NCBI RefSeq assembly: GCF_003729955.1
Contig: NZ_RJTX01000002.1
Span: forward strand, 558,001-622,000
Length of the DNA stretch: 64,000 nt
From: Chryseobacterium daecheongense
GTDB taxonomy: Bacteria > Bacteroidota > Bacteroidia > Flavobacteriales > Weeksellaceae
Direction of reading: 5' to 3'
This document shows positions 25,623 to 34,609 of this stretch, piece by piece. The stretch's first letter is position 1. Each line of letters opens with the position of its first letter. The notes below the pieces were generated by a model. The model was not told where the DNA came from. It ran no database searches and saw only the letters and a program-made list of their open reading frames with translations. The translations under genes and the position numbers were made by a program.

Positions 25623-28184
25623 TTAGCCTATTAATGTTTTTAGGATGCTTATCAGCTTTTCTCTTTCCCCACTTCCCGTAGTCGAAAACCTTACCAACGG
25701 AATTCCATACTTTTTTAAAATTTCATTTTTCATGACATCTCTTTCAGCTTGTCTGCTTTCCAATTTATGGTACTCATAACCATCAACTTCTATTGCTAAT
25801 ATTGGATTTTTCCCGAGCCTATTGTAGATCAGAAAATCCAGATGAGTTGCGTGATGTCTTGCATATTTTTCTTCGTCGGAACTTAATCTGGAAAAATCTA
25901 ACAGTAAATTTCTCAATGGATGATGCAGGATAACTCCATATTTTGAAAATTGATCATCAGATAAAACTTCCTTGATTAACGCATACATCAGATTCTCGCT
26001 GTCGAAAACAGATTTCTTTTTTTGATCCAATAAAAGTGCTCTTCTTTTTTCTTCATATCCTTTGTACAGGTAATCAAAAATAGAATGTACCTCACTGTTG
26101 ATCGTGCTGAAATTATTGTAATCAATATAGCGTATCAGATCTGAGATATTCGTGTCATTGTCACTTTCATTTCCGTTTACCAATAGAATCAGCTGATCTT
26201 TGGCTCTGGAAATGGCTACATTCAGTCGGTTCGGATTGTCGGTGAATTCAGAGATTTCATTATCTACTGTAGAGAGAATGATCACATCATTTTCTCTTCC
26301 CTGAAATTTATCTACCGTATCGGCTTTGATATCTGTTCCCTGAAATGTTCCTTGCAGTGCTAAGGTCTGATTACGGTATGGCGTTACAATTCCCAGATTC
26401 ACACCTTCCAGCTTTTGCTGTGGAATGATTTCCTGAATAATCACATCAATCTGTCGCTGATTCTCTCGTTGACGGGCATGATTGCCTTCAGTTGTTTTAT
26501 AGACTAATAAAGGTTCTCTTTCCGTCTGTCCTTCTGAAAGGATGATCAACTGATCATTATAAAACTTACGGTTACAAAAATCAATGATTTTAGGATGGCA
26601 GCGGTAATGTTCCTTTAACAGTGTTTTAGACACCTTGGGAAATACTTCTATCACCGAAGAAAGCAGGCTATGGTTAGAATACCGATAAGGTTCCGGAATA
26701 TAATAGTTCTTAAAAATCTGATCTGTATTTTCTGCTGTTTCAGAATCCACTACATTGGGGAGCTGTTTTAAATCTCCCACAATGACGGCCTGTTTTGCAC
26801 AGGATAATGCGAGCACACCTGTTGCAAGATCTACCTGCGAAGATTCATCAACAATGACATAATCGTAGACTACATTTTCAGCAAGGCTTCTTCTTAATGA
26901 GTAGGTTGTACTCATGATGACGGGATAATCTTTAATAAATTCTTCTGATTTAAAACGAAGATCCCATTCAGTATATTCTGAACGTTCCTGTCCTTTATAT
27001 TTTTGGTAGAGTTTGTTTTTAAACAGCTGCATCGATCCTTCCGTATATTCTTTCATTTTATCATGGAAGGAAAAATGCTGTAACGTAGTTTGCAGCTCCT
27101 GCTTTCTAAATTCAAGCTCTGAAATTTTTATCCCATAGTATTTTGATTGAACAATCCTGATCATCTCTTCATACGATAAGGTATAAAAAATCTTATCTCT
27201 CACTCCGTACAGAAAAGGAAATATAAGTTTACGCCACCAGTAAAATCTCTTACCAGTTTTCTCATAGTCTTCCAACGTCACCCATAATGAAAGCAGCTGG
27301 TCTGAACTGATATTCTTTTTAAAACGGATTTCCGTTGCCAAAGCGACATCATCTGTAAAATGCTGTTGCTCTGTTTTGATCTTATCTATTTCCAGCGTAA
27401 GTAAAGCCAGTTCATTCTTTAATTCCAACTTTTCAGCAAGCTCGGCAAAAAGAAGGGGAGTAGACTTAATAAGAGATTGTTCCTGTTTCTCCTCTAATCT
27501 AAAATCTGATAGATCCGGGATTTCAGTCTGAGCATCGATAAATTCTTTTTTATTCTGGCTGCTTCCCAACAATGCCGCTATAAAAGAAACTCCATTGCTC
27601 TCCAACTTTTCAAAAACATTTTTGGTCGCCGAATTATTGCTTGAAACAACAGCCACACTCTGATTATTCATCACCGCATTGGCAATAATATTAAGAATCG
27701 TCTGGGTCTTTCCAGTACCGGGAGGCCCTTCAATAACACTTAGCGGATTTGAAAATGCATGATCAACTCCTTTTCTCTGGCTCAGATTAAAACCAAAAGG
27801 AAAGATGTCAATAGGAGAGGCGTGGTAATTCTTATTGGGATCTTTTCCATTAAGGAAATTATACAGAATAGAAGTCTCAGGAATAAAAGATATCTTCCCA
27901 TAGCTATTGGCAAGAATATTATTGCCTTCCTCTGTCTTCAAACCAATACTTTCTGCAATCGCCTTTAGATAAGAAAAAATATTTCTTGCTCTCTCACTTT
28001 GAATAGCAGATCTCACCATCTTAATTCTATGTTGAGGATAAGAATAGGCCTTACCACTGCTTTTATACACCACGACACACTTATTGCCCTCAAAAGAATA
28101 AGATTCTATCTCATCAGTTTTGTCTTTACCATCAATGTAGATGGCTTCTTTTCTAAAGGTATGTGGAGTGGGTTTTTGCATCAA
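25623..28184 (-). CDS. SF1 (DNA2/Upf1-like) helicase fused to a DUF2726 nuclease domain
   Basis: Walker A is GPPGTGKT (153-160), the Walker B-type acid pair is in YVIVDESSQVD and the SF1 motifs continue with VGDLKQLPNVVD, LKEHYRCHPKIIDF, DKFQGRENDVIILS and NRLNVAISRAKDQL. The C-terminal 90 residues carry THLDFLIYNR, ILAIEVDGYEYH, RDVMKNEIL and GIPLVRFST, the catalytic E-V-D pattern of DUF2726 (Vsr-like) endonucleases. A helicase-nuclease of 853 aa next to CBASS suggests an antiphage role, but some family members are housekeeping proteins. It converges with the SEC-C gene. Confidence 0.8.
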   Translation of the reverse strand: MMQKPTPHTFRKEAIYIDGKDKTDEIESYSFEGNKCVVVYKSSGKAYSYPQHRIKMVRSAIQSERARNIFSYLKAIAESIGLKTEEGNNILANSYGKISFIPETSILYNFLNGKDPNKNYHASPIDIFPFGFNLSQRKGVDHAFSNPLSVIEGPPGTGKTQTILNIIANAVMNNQSVAVVSSNNSATKNVFEKLESNGVSFIAALLGSSQNKKEFIDAQTEIPDLSDFRLEEKQEQSLIKSTPLLFAELAEKLELKNELALLTLEIDKIKTEQQHFTDDVALATEIRFKKNISSDQLLSLWVTLEDYEKTGKRFYWWRKLIFPFLYGVRDKIFYTLSYEEMIRIVQSKYYGIKISELEFRKQELQTTLQHFSFHDKMKEYTEGSMQLFKNKLYQKYKGQERSEYTEWDLRFKSEEFIKDYPVIMSTTYSLRRSLAENVVYDYVIVDESSQVDLATGVLALSCAKQAVIVGDLKQLPNVVDSETAENTDQIFKNYYIPEPYRYSNHSLLSSVIEVFPKVSKTLLKEHYRCHPKIIDFCNRKFYNDQLIILSEGQTEREPLLVYKTTEGNHARQRENQRQIDVIIQEIIPQQKLEGVNLGIVTPYRNQTLALQGTFQGTDIKADTVDKFQGRENDVIILSTVDNEISEFTDNPNRLNVAISRAKDQLILLVNGNESDNDTNISDLIRYIDYNNFSTINSEVHSIFDYLYKGYEEKRRALLLDQKKKSVFDSENLMYALIKEVLSDDQFSKYGVILHHPLRNLLLDFSRLSSDEEKYARHHATHLDFLIYNRLGKNPILAIEVDGYEYHKLESRQAERDVMKNEILKKYGIPLVRFSTTGSGEREKLISILKTLIG

Positions 28185-28328
28185 TTATAAGTTGTTTACA
28201 AATATAACAACTCAAGGTGGAATTTTTAAATCGAAAATAAATTACATTATTTATTGTAATCATTATTTTTTATATAAATAATTTATAAAATATTCATATT
28301 AATATTGCGAAATTTTTTGATGTCCTAT

Positions 28329-28796
28329 TTATTCTAATGGTATTTTGCTTTCATAACAAACTTTTCCTTTTTTGTTATATATAGCTAAATAATAGCCTTT
28401 TGTCCCGACTATAATCATGAAAAATAATTCGGAATAAAATTTATTGGTTTTAATTGTTTTTTTAAAGCTCACAATGTCACAATAAGATGGGGTAGGATAT
28501 TGCTCTGGATGAGTATGCCATTCTCCTAGGTAGATTTCTCGACCATCACTTATCTTAAATCGATTAATAAGAAATTCTTGTGCAGCGATTTTTGACCGAA
28601 CAAAATTATATCTGCTACGTCTATCATGTGAACTTGGGACTGAACAATTACATACTTCCACCATATCCTTATAGATTAACCCTGTCAATATTCCCCCAGC
28701 TTCATTTTTTTTTTGATCATCTTGAATATATTCATTAAATATATCCAGCAAGCTCTCATCTATAGTAATCTTAATATTTTCAAACTTAAAATTCAT
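28329..28796 (-). CDS. cap3: Cap3-like JAMM deconjugase of type II CBASS
   Basis: A JAB/MPN metalloprotease of 155 aa. The catalytic set is complete: Glu32 in NEAGGILTG, then HTHP (His94, His96), Ser104 and Asp107 in the exact H-x-H-(7)-S-x-x-D spacing of JAMM enzymes. In CBASS, Cap3 removes the covalent link that Cap2 makes between the cyclase C-terminus and targets, tuning cyclase activity. It is the last gene of the six-gene operon and overlaps the preceding DAC-like gene by 11 bases. Confidence 0.85.
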   Translation of the reverse strand: MNFKFENIKITIDESLLDIFNEYIQDDQKKNEAGGILTGLIYKDMVEVCNCSVPSSHDRRSRYNFVRSKIAAQEFLINRFKISDGREIYLGEWHTHPEQYPTPSYCDIVSFKKTIKTNKFYSELFFMIIVGTKGYYLAIYNKKGKVCYESKIPLE

Positions 28797-29229
28797 CTAA
28801 TGATAGTTCTTTTCCTTTTACAAAAAATATAGGCTCATAAGAATATCCAATTATGACAGTACATTGTACATCGCCTAATAATGAACCATAGAATGCTGTT
28901 CTATACCTGCTTCCTCTTTCCAATTTAGGTTTGAATGTTTTATTAATTGGCGTTGAAAAATAGTAGGATAGATGTGTTAAATTTATATTTTTATCTAAAA
29001 GATGAAAACCATCATGATAGATACAACTTTTTTTATTTATTAATAGAAGTTTTTTAACTATATCATTATCATCAGTAATATCCGATTCTATTAAATTATT
29101 ATTTATCAATGGTTCTACAGGTAAGGAAGGTAAATTTTCATATATAATTAGTCCTGTACCACTGAAAGATTTATCCTTATTCTCATTAATAAGATTAATT
29201 ATCTTTTTTAATTTATATTTATTATACAT
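28786..29229 (-). CDS. DisA/DAC-like protein inside a CBASS operon
   Basis: The 147-aa protein resembles diadenylate cyclase (DAC) domains. SGTGLIIYE (23-31) matches the first strand, YHDGFHLLD (71-79) matches the HDGA loop with Asp73, STPIN matches the following strand, and GSRYRTAFYGSLLGDVQCTVII (106-127) matches GTRHRAA...TDxxxIIV. The catalytic DGA and RHR motifs thus read DGF and RYR. It may be a DAC-derived nucleotide sensor of the DACN type described in conflict systems, or a degenerate cyclase. It overlaps the genes on both sides, so it is translationally coupled to the CBASS operon. Confidence 0.65.
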   Translation of the reverse strand: MYNKYKLKKIINLINENKDKSFSGTGLIIYENLPSLPVEPLINNNLIESDITDDNDIVKKLLLINKKSCIYHDGFHLLDKNINLTHLSYYFSTPINKTFKPKLERGSRYRTAFYGSLLGDVQCTVIIGYSYEPIFFVKGKELSLDEF

Positions 29230-29839
29230 TAAATCTACCTTTTAATTTTTTAGATTTTAAATTTACTTCAATAGAACCAGTATTGCTTCTATCGTTAAAA
29301 TACTTACCCTTCAATGTTTTTATATCAGGAAAAAATTCAAGATATGCTGTACCTTTATGACCTCCTTTGTTTGGTTGGCTAGACTCATTCTCATAATTAT
29401 AATAAAGCCTATAAAATCCATTTTTTTGCTTTTCTAATTCTTCACAAATTGTTATGGATTTTGATGATTGAATATTTTGAAAATCACCTACATATGTGCA
29501 TACATGCACTGTAGATGCTGTTTGTGTAATCTCCATTACACATTTAAGTTTTATATTATTATATGAAGATATCATTTCTCCCTCATATCTTCCATTCAAG
29601 TCAGGAATATTTATAATTAAGTTGGATATTTTATACTTCCAAAACTCGTGGTCAATTAGTTTCAAGCATAAAGTAATTAATCCTAAAACGGAAAATATTG
29701 AAATATAGCTAGAAATACTTTTCAAAGTTTCATTACTATTTATTAAACCTTCAAATTGATTATAAAATAGTGTAAGTAAAATTGTTAAAATGGGTACAAA
29801 AGCAATTAAGTTATTTGTTTTATAATATTTAAAATTCAT
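29222..29839 (-). CDS. Cap15-like CBASS effector (2TM plus beta-barrel domain)
   Basis: Two N-terminal helices (about 12-30 and 43-62) are followed by a soluble strand-rich domain opening with IPDLNGRYEGEM. It continues with CVMEITQTASTVHV, GTAYLEFF and a final GSIEVNLKSKK strand. This is the layout of the S-2TM-beta family, whose member Cap15 oligomerises in the inner membrane on binding a cyclic nucleotide and disrupts it. The protein has 205 aa. It overlaps cap2 by 11 bases and the DAC-like gene by 8. With CapV in the same operon it would be a second effector. The match is by architecture and short motifs. Confidence 0.7.
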   Translation of the reverse strand: MNFKYYKTNNLIAFVPILTILLTLFYNQFEGLINSNETLKSISSYISIFSVLGLITLCLKLIDHEFWKYKISNLIINIPDLNGRYEGEMISSYNNIKLKCVMEITQTASTVHVCTYVGDFQNIQSSKSITICEELEKQKNGFYRLYYNYENESSQPNKGGHKGTAYLEFFPDIKTLKGKYFNDRSNTGSIEVNLKSKKLKGRFNV

Positions 29840-31532
29840 GGTTTATTATTTTAAATGAAAATGATTCATCAATATTATCTTTTAAAGTCAGCTCTAAGCT
29901 GTTTAAAAAATTAATATCACCATACCAACTTATGGTACATGATTTATTATTGCTATTTCTAAAAATTATATCATAAATATATGGAAAACACGATGATAAA
30001 AACAATACTAAATAACTTTCTGAATATGGATAATAACCAGATTGACACGATCCTTCTTTTATATATAATTTATCCAAATTCTCTGCTGATTTTAATATAT
30101 GATGTGGATAATTTAGTAACAAATCTTTTGCTTTCACTATATCCTTAGGCTCAATATACATTACTTGTCCACTTGCCATATATGGTTCTACCCAGATAAT
30201 AAACAAGGGCTTGTCAGTATTAGTTTTTTGCAAGTAATCCAAAATATATAATTCTGATCTCGTATTTCCGGTTATGAGGAAGCTGTAATCATTATCACTA
30301 AAAAAAGAAGGTCTTTTTTTTATCACATCAGTAATATTCTTCTCAAATGTATTTATTTCTAAGAAAGGATTTTTATTAAGTAAATTATATTGTATAACTC
30401 TGGTTTTGTATTCATGTATGAAGTCTAACCCATAATTATATCTATATATATTTTCGATACTTAATATGTCAGGATCAACCAAATTGATTTCTTGGATATT
30501 TAATTTTGATAGAAAATGTAAGAAATTTGATCCCACGCTGCCTAGTCCAATCACATTTATTGATAAATCTCTACTTCTGTTTACACCATCTGTCCTTTTA
30601 ATTAAACGGTTGGGAGTGATTTCCGAAAATGCAACTCTATCAACTTTTTTCTCTTTTATTATTGGAGATGTTAGTTTTTCCCAGTTGCTCTTATTTCTAA
30701 ATCCATTAATTTTTTCAAAGTGGGGATATTTCCATCCATAATATTCATTTTGAATATTTTTAAAAATAATAAGAAAATCATTACCCTTGAATTTATTAAA
30801 TTGTTTTTTTATATTTGGAAAACTATCATTTCCTAAATATTTTTTGGATTCTTCATATGTTATATCAAATGGAGGAATCTCTTTATTATAATTAACTTGA
30901 AATATTGGAATTGGAATATATGCAATCTTTCGCTTCCTTAAATAATCCGAAAATTTATAAAAAAGATTCTGATCATTATAAATTAAATATTTATAATTTC
31001 CAATTCCTCCTGCAAAATAAATTGCTTGTATTTCATTATCAATAGTATGGTCTATTAATGCTAATCCGTTTTGATTGCATTTATCGTCTTTTGAATATGA
31101 AATGCTCCAATAAGCTTGAAATTCTCGAGCAAATTCTTGTTTGGAATATTCCTTATTCTCTGTATCTCTAATAATAGCTTTTGCTTTCGAAATCAACTGT
31201 AAAACAATTGATGGAAGTTCATCGGAATTATAAAAAAAATTCAATGATTCATCAATAGTACAAACACTTAAATCACTATTTATGTGGGGAATATACTTTA
31301 ATGGTTCATAAGATAATTTGTCGATGTATACTTTTGGTAAGTTTATTTCTAAGTTCTCTTCAAAACAAATGTATAGCGTTATCTCAATTAGTCTATGATC
31401 AAAAGATATTTCAGTATCAACGGAAATTATAGTATGATACCCGTTAAATTTTTTGTCATTTAAGGTACTTTTATCTACGTATTTGCAGTTTTCTGTTTTA
31501 CTTAATTTATCAAAGATTGCACTAATCATCAT
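29829..31532 (-). CDS. cap2: Cap2, E2-E1 fusion of type II CBASS
   Basis: The 567-aa protein joins an N-terminal E2-like domain (HINSDLSVCTIDE with candidate catalytic Cys91) to a C-terminal ThiF/E1 adenylation domain. The latter has GLGSVGSNFLHFL (329-341), NLVDPDILSIENIYRY and a candidate transfer cysteine in GSCQSG (Cys496). Cap2 activates the cyclase C-terminus and links it to target molecules, priming the cyclase. It overlaps the cyclase gene by four bases and the Cap15-like gene by 11. The central region is divergent but full length, and no broken motif is seen. Confidence 0.85.
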   Translation of the reverse strand: MMISAIFDKLSKTENCKYVDKSTLNDKKFNGYHTIISVDTEISFDHRLIEITLYICFEENLEINLPKVYIDKLSYEPLKYIPHINSDLSVCTIDESLNFFYNSDELPSIVLQLISKAKAIIRDTENKEYSKQEFAREFQAYWSISYSKDDKCNQNGLALIDHTIDNEIQAIYFAGGIGNYKYLIYNDQNLFYKFSDYLRKRKIAYIPIPIFQVNYNKEIPPFDITYEESKKYLGNDSFPNIKKQFNKFKGNDFLIIFKNIQNEYYGWKYPHFEKINGFRNKSNWEKLTSPIIKEKKVDRVAFSEITPNRLIKRTDGVNRSRDLSINVIGLGSVGSNFLHFLSKLNIQEINLVDPDILSIENIYRYNYGLDFIHEYKTRVIQYNLLNKNPFLEINTFEKNITDVIKKRPSFFSDNDYSFLITGNTRSELYILDYLQKTNTDKPLFIIWVEPYMASGQVMYIEPKDIVKAKDLLLNYPHHILKSAENLDKLYIKEGSCQSGYYPYSESYLVLFLSSCFPYIYDIIFRNSNNKSCTISWYGDINFLNSLELTLKDNIDESFSFKIINHEF

Positions 31533-32536
31533 GCAGACCTATTATCAATAAGGATTCTTTCAACTTGACTGAATTTTTTAGCTGATGATTTAGATTCATC
31601 ATCAGTAATATTTGAACATGGGAATCTATCTCCTAAATGTTTTTGCCATTTTGAGCATGCATCTTTTTTTGATTCCAATTCTATAGCCTGATCTCCTGAT
31701 TTAATGAAACTATCTAATGCATCTAAAAAGTTACTTTTTGTAGTGTTCGCAGAATATTTATCAAGTAAATTCTCAGAAGTATCTGTTGTTGGTCTATAAC
31801 AAGAATAACTGGTGAAAAACTTATTGTTATCAATTTTTTTCTGAATTGCTTTTAATGTTTCCAATAAAGAAATATCATCCCTTGTATCAGCATAATAGTT
31901 TTCGCTAGCCAAAATTGTAAAAATCATTCCACTAGGAAATTTTAAAGAATTATTATCTTGTTGTTTTTTGTTTGACCAAGCTTTGAAATATCTAACTATT
32001 CTTTTTAACTGAGGTTTATCTTTAGCTTGTTCATCAAACCAAATTTTAAATTTATATGGGTCACTTTCAATCCATCCTTTTGATTTATGAGCTAATAAAG
32101 GTGGTTCTTCTAAAAAAGTATACTGGTCTTCATTTCTATCAAATATATAGTAAATAGGTAAATCAACATGGTAATCATTTTTATATATTACTCTAACACA
32201 AGTATTTTTATCTAAAGGCTCAGAACTCGTTCTATTTTTGACTGCGTCATAAATCCAATTATGTGCTGTTTGTACAGAAGGTTTATCTTCTTCTTTTCCA
32301 AAAATATATACTCCATCATCTATGTCAAATTCTTTGGACAATGGTTCGATAGTAGTATTCATCATATATGACCCTTGCCCTTTGAAACTGACAGTGTGCT
32401 TATCACGATTATTATTAAAATATGTACGGATATCTGTTCTTACAGAATTCCTAGATGTTTTTAATTGTTTTTTTTCTGTAGAATTTAATTTTATACAGTC
32501 ATTAAATTCAATAAATGTAGAATGTAAATCAGCCAT
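31529..32536 (-). CDS. CD-NTase (cGAS/DncV-like cyclic-oligonucleotide synthase)
   Basis: The nucleotidyltransferase core is intact. GQGSYMMNTTI carries the GS motif (55-56), EFDIDDGVY holds Asp71 and Asp73, and YHVDLPIYY holds the third acid Asp125. The protein has 335 aa, a normal size. It makes a cyclic di- or trinucleotide after phage sensing. The clade and product cannot be decided by eye. The C-terminus, which Cap2 would adenylate, ends ILIDNRSA. It overlaps CapV by 8 bases and cap2 by 4. Confidence 0.88.
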   Translation of the reverse strand: MADLHSTFIEFNDCIKLNSTEKKQLKTSRNSVRTDIRTYFNNNRDKHTVSFKGQGSYMMNTTIEPLSKEFDIDDGVYIFGKEEDKPSVQTAHNWIYDAVKNRTSSEPLDKNTCVRVIYKNDYHVDLPIYYIFDRNEDQYTFLEEPPLLAHKSKGWIESDPYKFKIWFDEQAKDKPQLKRIVRYFKAWSNKKQQDNNSLKFPSGMIFTILASENYYADTRDDISLLETLKAIQKKIDNNKFFTSYSCYRPTTDTSENLLDKYSANTTKSNFLDALDSFIKSGDQAIELESKKDACSKWQKHLGDRFPCSNITDDESKSSAKKFSQVERILIDNRSA

Positions 32537-33563
32537 GGTTAATTGTATATGTTTTTTTTGTTGTAAATAATTTGTTTATTTTTTCATCTTTTTCATAAAC
32601 TAAAGATTGTTCTTCAGCTTTTATTTTCATTAAATCATACGCCTCTTTGTTTGCAACATCTAGTTGTATTAAACTTTCTTGATCTTTTGAGATGCTAACA
32701 GACGGTATTCGGATATAATCAATGTTTATATCACTTATTTCGGTAATTTTTTTTAAGAAAAAATCCGTGAAATATGATTGTCCATTCATAGAAGTTTCAA
32801 ATAAATCAGATCCCCAATCTTTGAAAGACCGCTCATTTTTTAAGCCTACTGGATTTCCTCCTGTAATGCTCAAACTACTTAATGATAAAATACTTATTTT
32901 ATTATAATTCTTATTTGTTCCTACAAAATTGTTTAAGGCTTCCAATAAACCCACTAATGTTGGATTATTAGCCCAAACACCCCCGTCTATGAATTGTTCA
33001 TTATGGTAATATTCTAGTTCCGCCATTGGAAAATACGTAGGCGCCGCAGACGTTGCTAATGCAATATCATACATAAGAGCACCATTATCACGGGATAAAT
33101 TACCTTCAAGATGATCGTATTTAAAAACCTTTGGTTTTGCTTCTGTTACTGAATAACTAGGTATGCATAATAAGTTATTAGAATCTCCAATTTTTCTGTC
33201 TTCAAAAATTTCTATAAGAGATTTTTTTAGACCTTCTTGTTTATATTTACCTCCTTTTGCTATCTGCTTTAAAAATCCTATATCTATTTTACCGATAAAA
33301 GGAAGAGTTCTTACGGGATGCTTTGGGAATATTAATTCTCCTTTTTCCTCATAAAACTTACATATTTTATCAGCCGGTATCTTAGATGCTATAGCCAAAG
33401 CGATAAGACCTCCTGTAGATGTTCCACAAATCATATCGAAATGATCTGATGTTAAGCAATTAAATTTTGCTTCTAATCTTTTTAATATAGATGCAGAGTA
33501 TAAACCTTTTATTCCTCCACCATCTACGGATAGTATTTTAAATACTTTTTCGTCTGGATTCAT
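32529..33563 (-). CDS. capV: CapV-like patatin phospholipase, CBASS effector
   Basis: A patatin-like phospholipase of 344 aa with all catalytic features: oxyanion motif DGGGIKG (14-20), nucleophile Ser49 in GTSTGG, and Asp193 in DGG followed by VWANNPT. CapV-type effectors degrade membrane phospholipids when activated by the cyclic nucleotide made by the neighbouring CD-NTase. It is the first gene of the six-gene CBASS operon. About 155 bases of AT-rich non-coding DNA lie upstream of it. Confidence 0.88.
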   Translation of the reverse strand: MNPDEKVFKILSVDGGGIKGLYSASILKRLEAKFNCLTSDHFDMICGTSTGGLIALAIASKIPADKICKFYEEKGELIFPKHPVRTLPFIGKIDIGFLKQIAKGGKYKQEGLKKSLIEIFEDRKIGDSNNLLCIPSYSVTEAKPKVFKYDHLEGNLSRDNGALMYDIALATSAAPTYFPMAELEYYHNEQFIDGGVWANNPTLVGLLEALNNFVGTNKNYNKISILSLSSLSITGGNPVGLKNERSFKDWGSDLFETSMNGQSYFTDFFLKKITEISDINIDYIRIPSVSISKDQESLIQLDVANKEAYDLMKIKAEEQSLVYEKDEKINKLFTTKKTYTINHG

Positions 33564-33719
33564 TATTAGTGTAATATTGTTAGCACTTTAAAGAATGCTT
33601 GACACCATGGTTACTGTGCAATTTAATAACAGAGAATTATAATTAAAAGTAATAAATCCCATCGTCCATTGGTGTTTTAAATCGTATACTTTGTTTCTAA
33701 TGCAAAACATTTATATTTT

Positions 33720-34256
33720 TTAATAAAATTTTATTGTATCAAGTTTATTAAATAAATTTTTATGTCGCAAATAGTCACAATAGCCTACAAAATACTGGTT
33801 TTTAATACTATCTAAAGTGAAATCTTGATAGATATTTATTTTCTTTCTAAAGATCTCAATTTCTTGTCCATAAAGTGTATTTAGATCTATTTTTGAAAAA
33901 TCAGGTCTAATTTCTAAGTATGCTTCTTCTTTTGGTCTATTGATAAAATGTAAAATCCTTTCGGAATCAGAATCGAAAATTATTTGATAGTTCGTAATAA
34001 AAGAATTAGGATATTTATCTCTAATTGAGTTTAATATTATATCATCAATTTCATCTGTTGGAAAACAGTTTTGCTTTGGATAGTTTATTAATTTCGTTAT
34101 TCTATGTTCATCCGATCCATCATTATACTTGTATTCATCATTTATATCTCTTTCATAAATTATTTGCCCAATAGCAATGTCAACAGCATAAGAATTTTTT
34201 GAGATGATATTAATTTGTTTAATAATTTTCCACTCATTCGATTCAAGTAATTTCAT
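33720..34256 (-). CDS. uncharacterised protein next to CBASS (178 aa)
   Basis: An AT-rich gene on the same strand as CBASS, ending 157 bases before capV. The product has no signal, membrane segment or recognisable motif. It begins with a short strand-rich part (WKIIKQINIISKNSYAVDIAIG), has acidic segments in the middle and ends in aromatic-rich helices (VGYCDYLRHKNLFNKLDTIKFY). I do not recognise the family. Position and composition place it in the defence island. Confidence 0.55.
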   Translation of the reverse strand: MKLLESNEWKIIKQINIISKNSYAVDIAIGQIIYERDINDEYKYNDGSDEHRITKLINYPKQNCFPTDEIDDIILNSIRDKYPNSFITNYQIIFDSDSERILHFINRPKEEAYLEIRPDFSKIDLNTLYGQEIEIFRKKINIYQDFTLDSIKNQYFVGYCDYLRHKNLFNKLDTIKFY

Positions 34257-34609
34257 ATTTATCAGTATATTTTGTATATATCAAATTTATAAAACATTAT
34301 TTACAATATTTTATGGATTCCCGCAAACAACAAAAATAAAAAATAGCGTAAAGTTTTGAGTCAGTATTTTCACGGAATTTCTCTAAGATTTCAAATGCTT
34401 TTCAAAAAAAATCCCGACTTTCGTCAGGATTATCGATAATCATTAAATTTTGAATATTATTATTAATATTTCCGAAGGGGAATCACTTAAGAATTATTAA
34501 CATTAATATTTGCAATAGTACGAACATCATTGTCAATACTAACACAGTTTTGTATGTATCAGTTAAGCTAATAGTAATTAGATTCAAGAATTCTATTTCT
34601 AGTTAATTA
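34257..34609. other. AT-rich intergenic stretch in the defence island
   Basis: No gene is visible in these 353 bases. The only clear structure is the minus-strand terminator at 34404-34431. The remainder is very AT-rich and probably holds the promoter of the 178-aa gene. Confidence 0.5.
34404..34431 (-). terminator. intrinsic terminator downstream of putAbiC
   Basis: On the minus strand AATCCTGAC and GTCGGGATT form a 9-base stem (one G-T pair) around GAAA, followed by a run of T. It lies about 180 bases after the putAbiC stop. Confidence 0.75.

Noticed and set aside
32322..32570. 82-aa plus-strand frame over the CD-NTase start
   Set aside because: It is the complement of the well-supported CD-NTase and CapV genes and lacks any motif.
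34257..34609. Hidden gene in the AT-rich gap before putAbiC
   Set aside because: All frames are short and interrupted; only a terminator is convincing.
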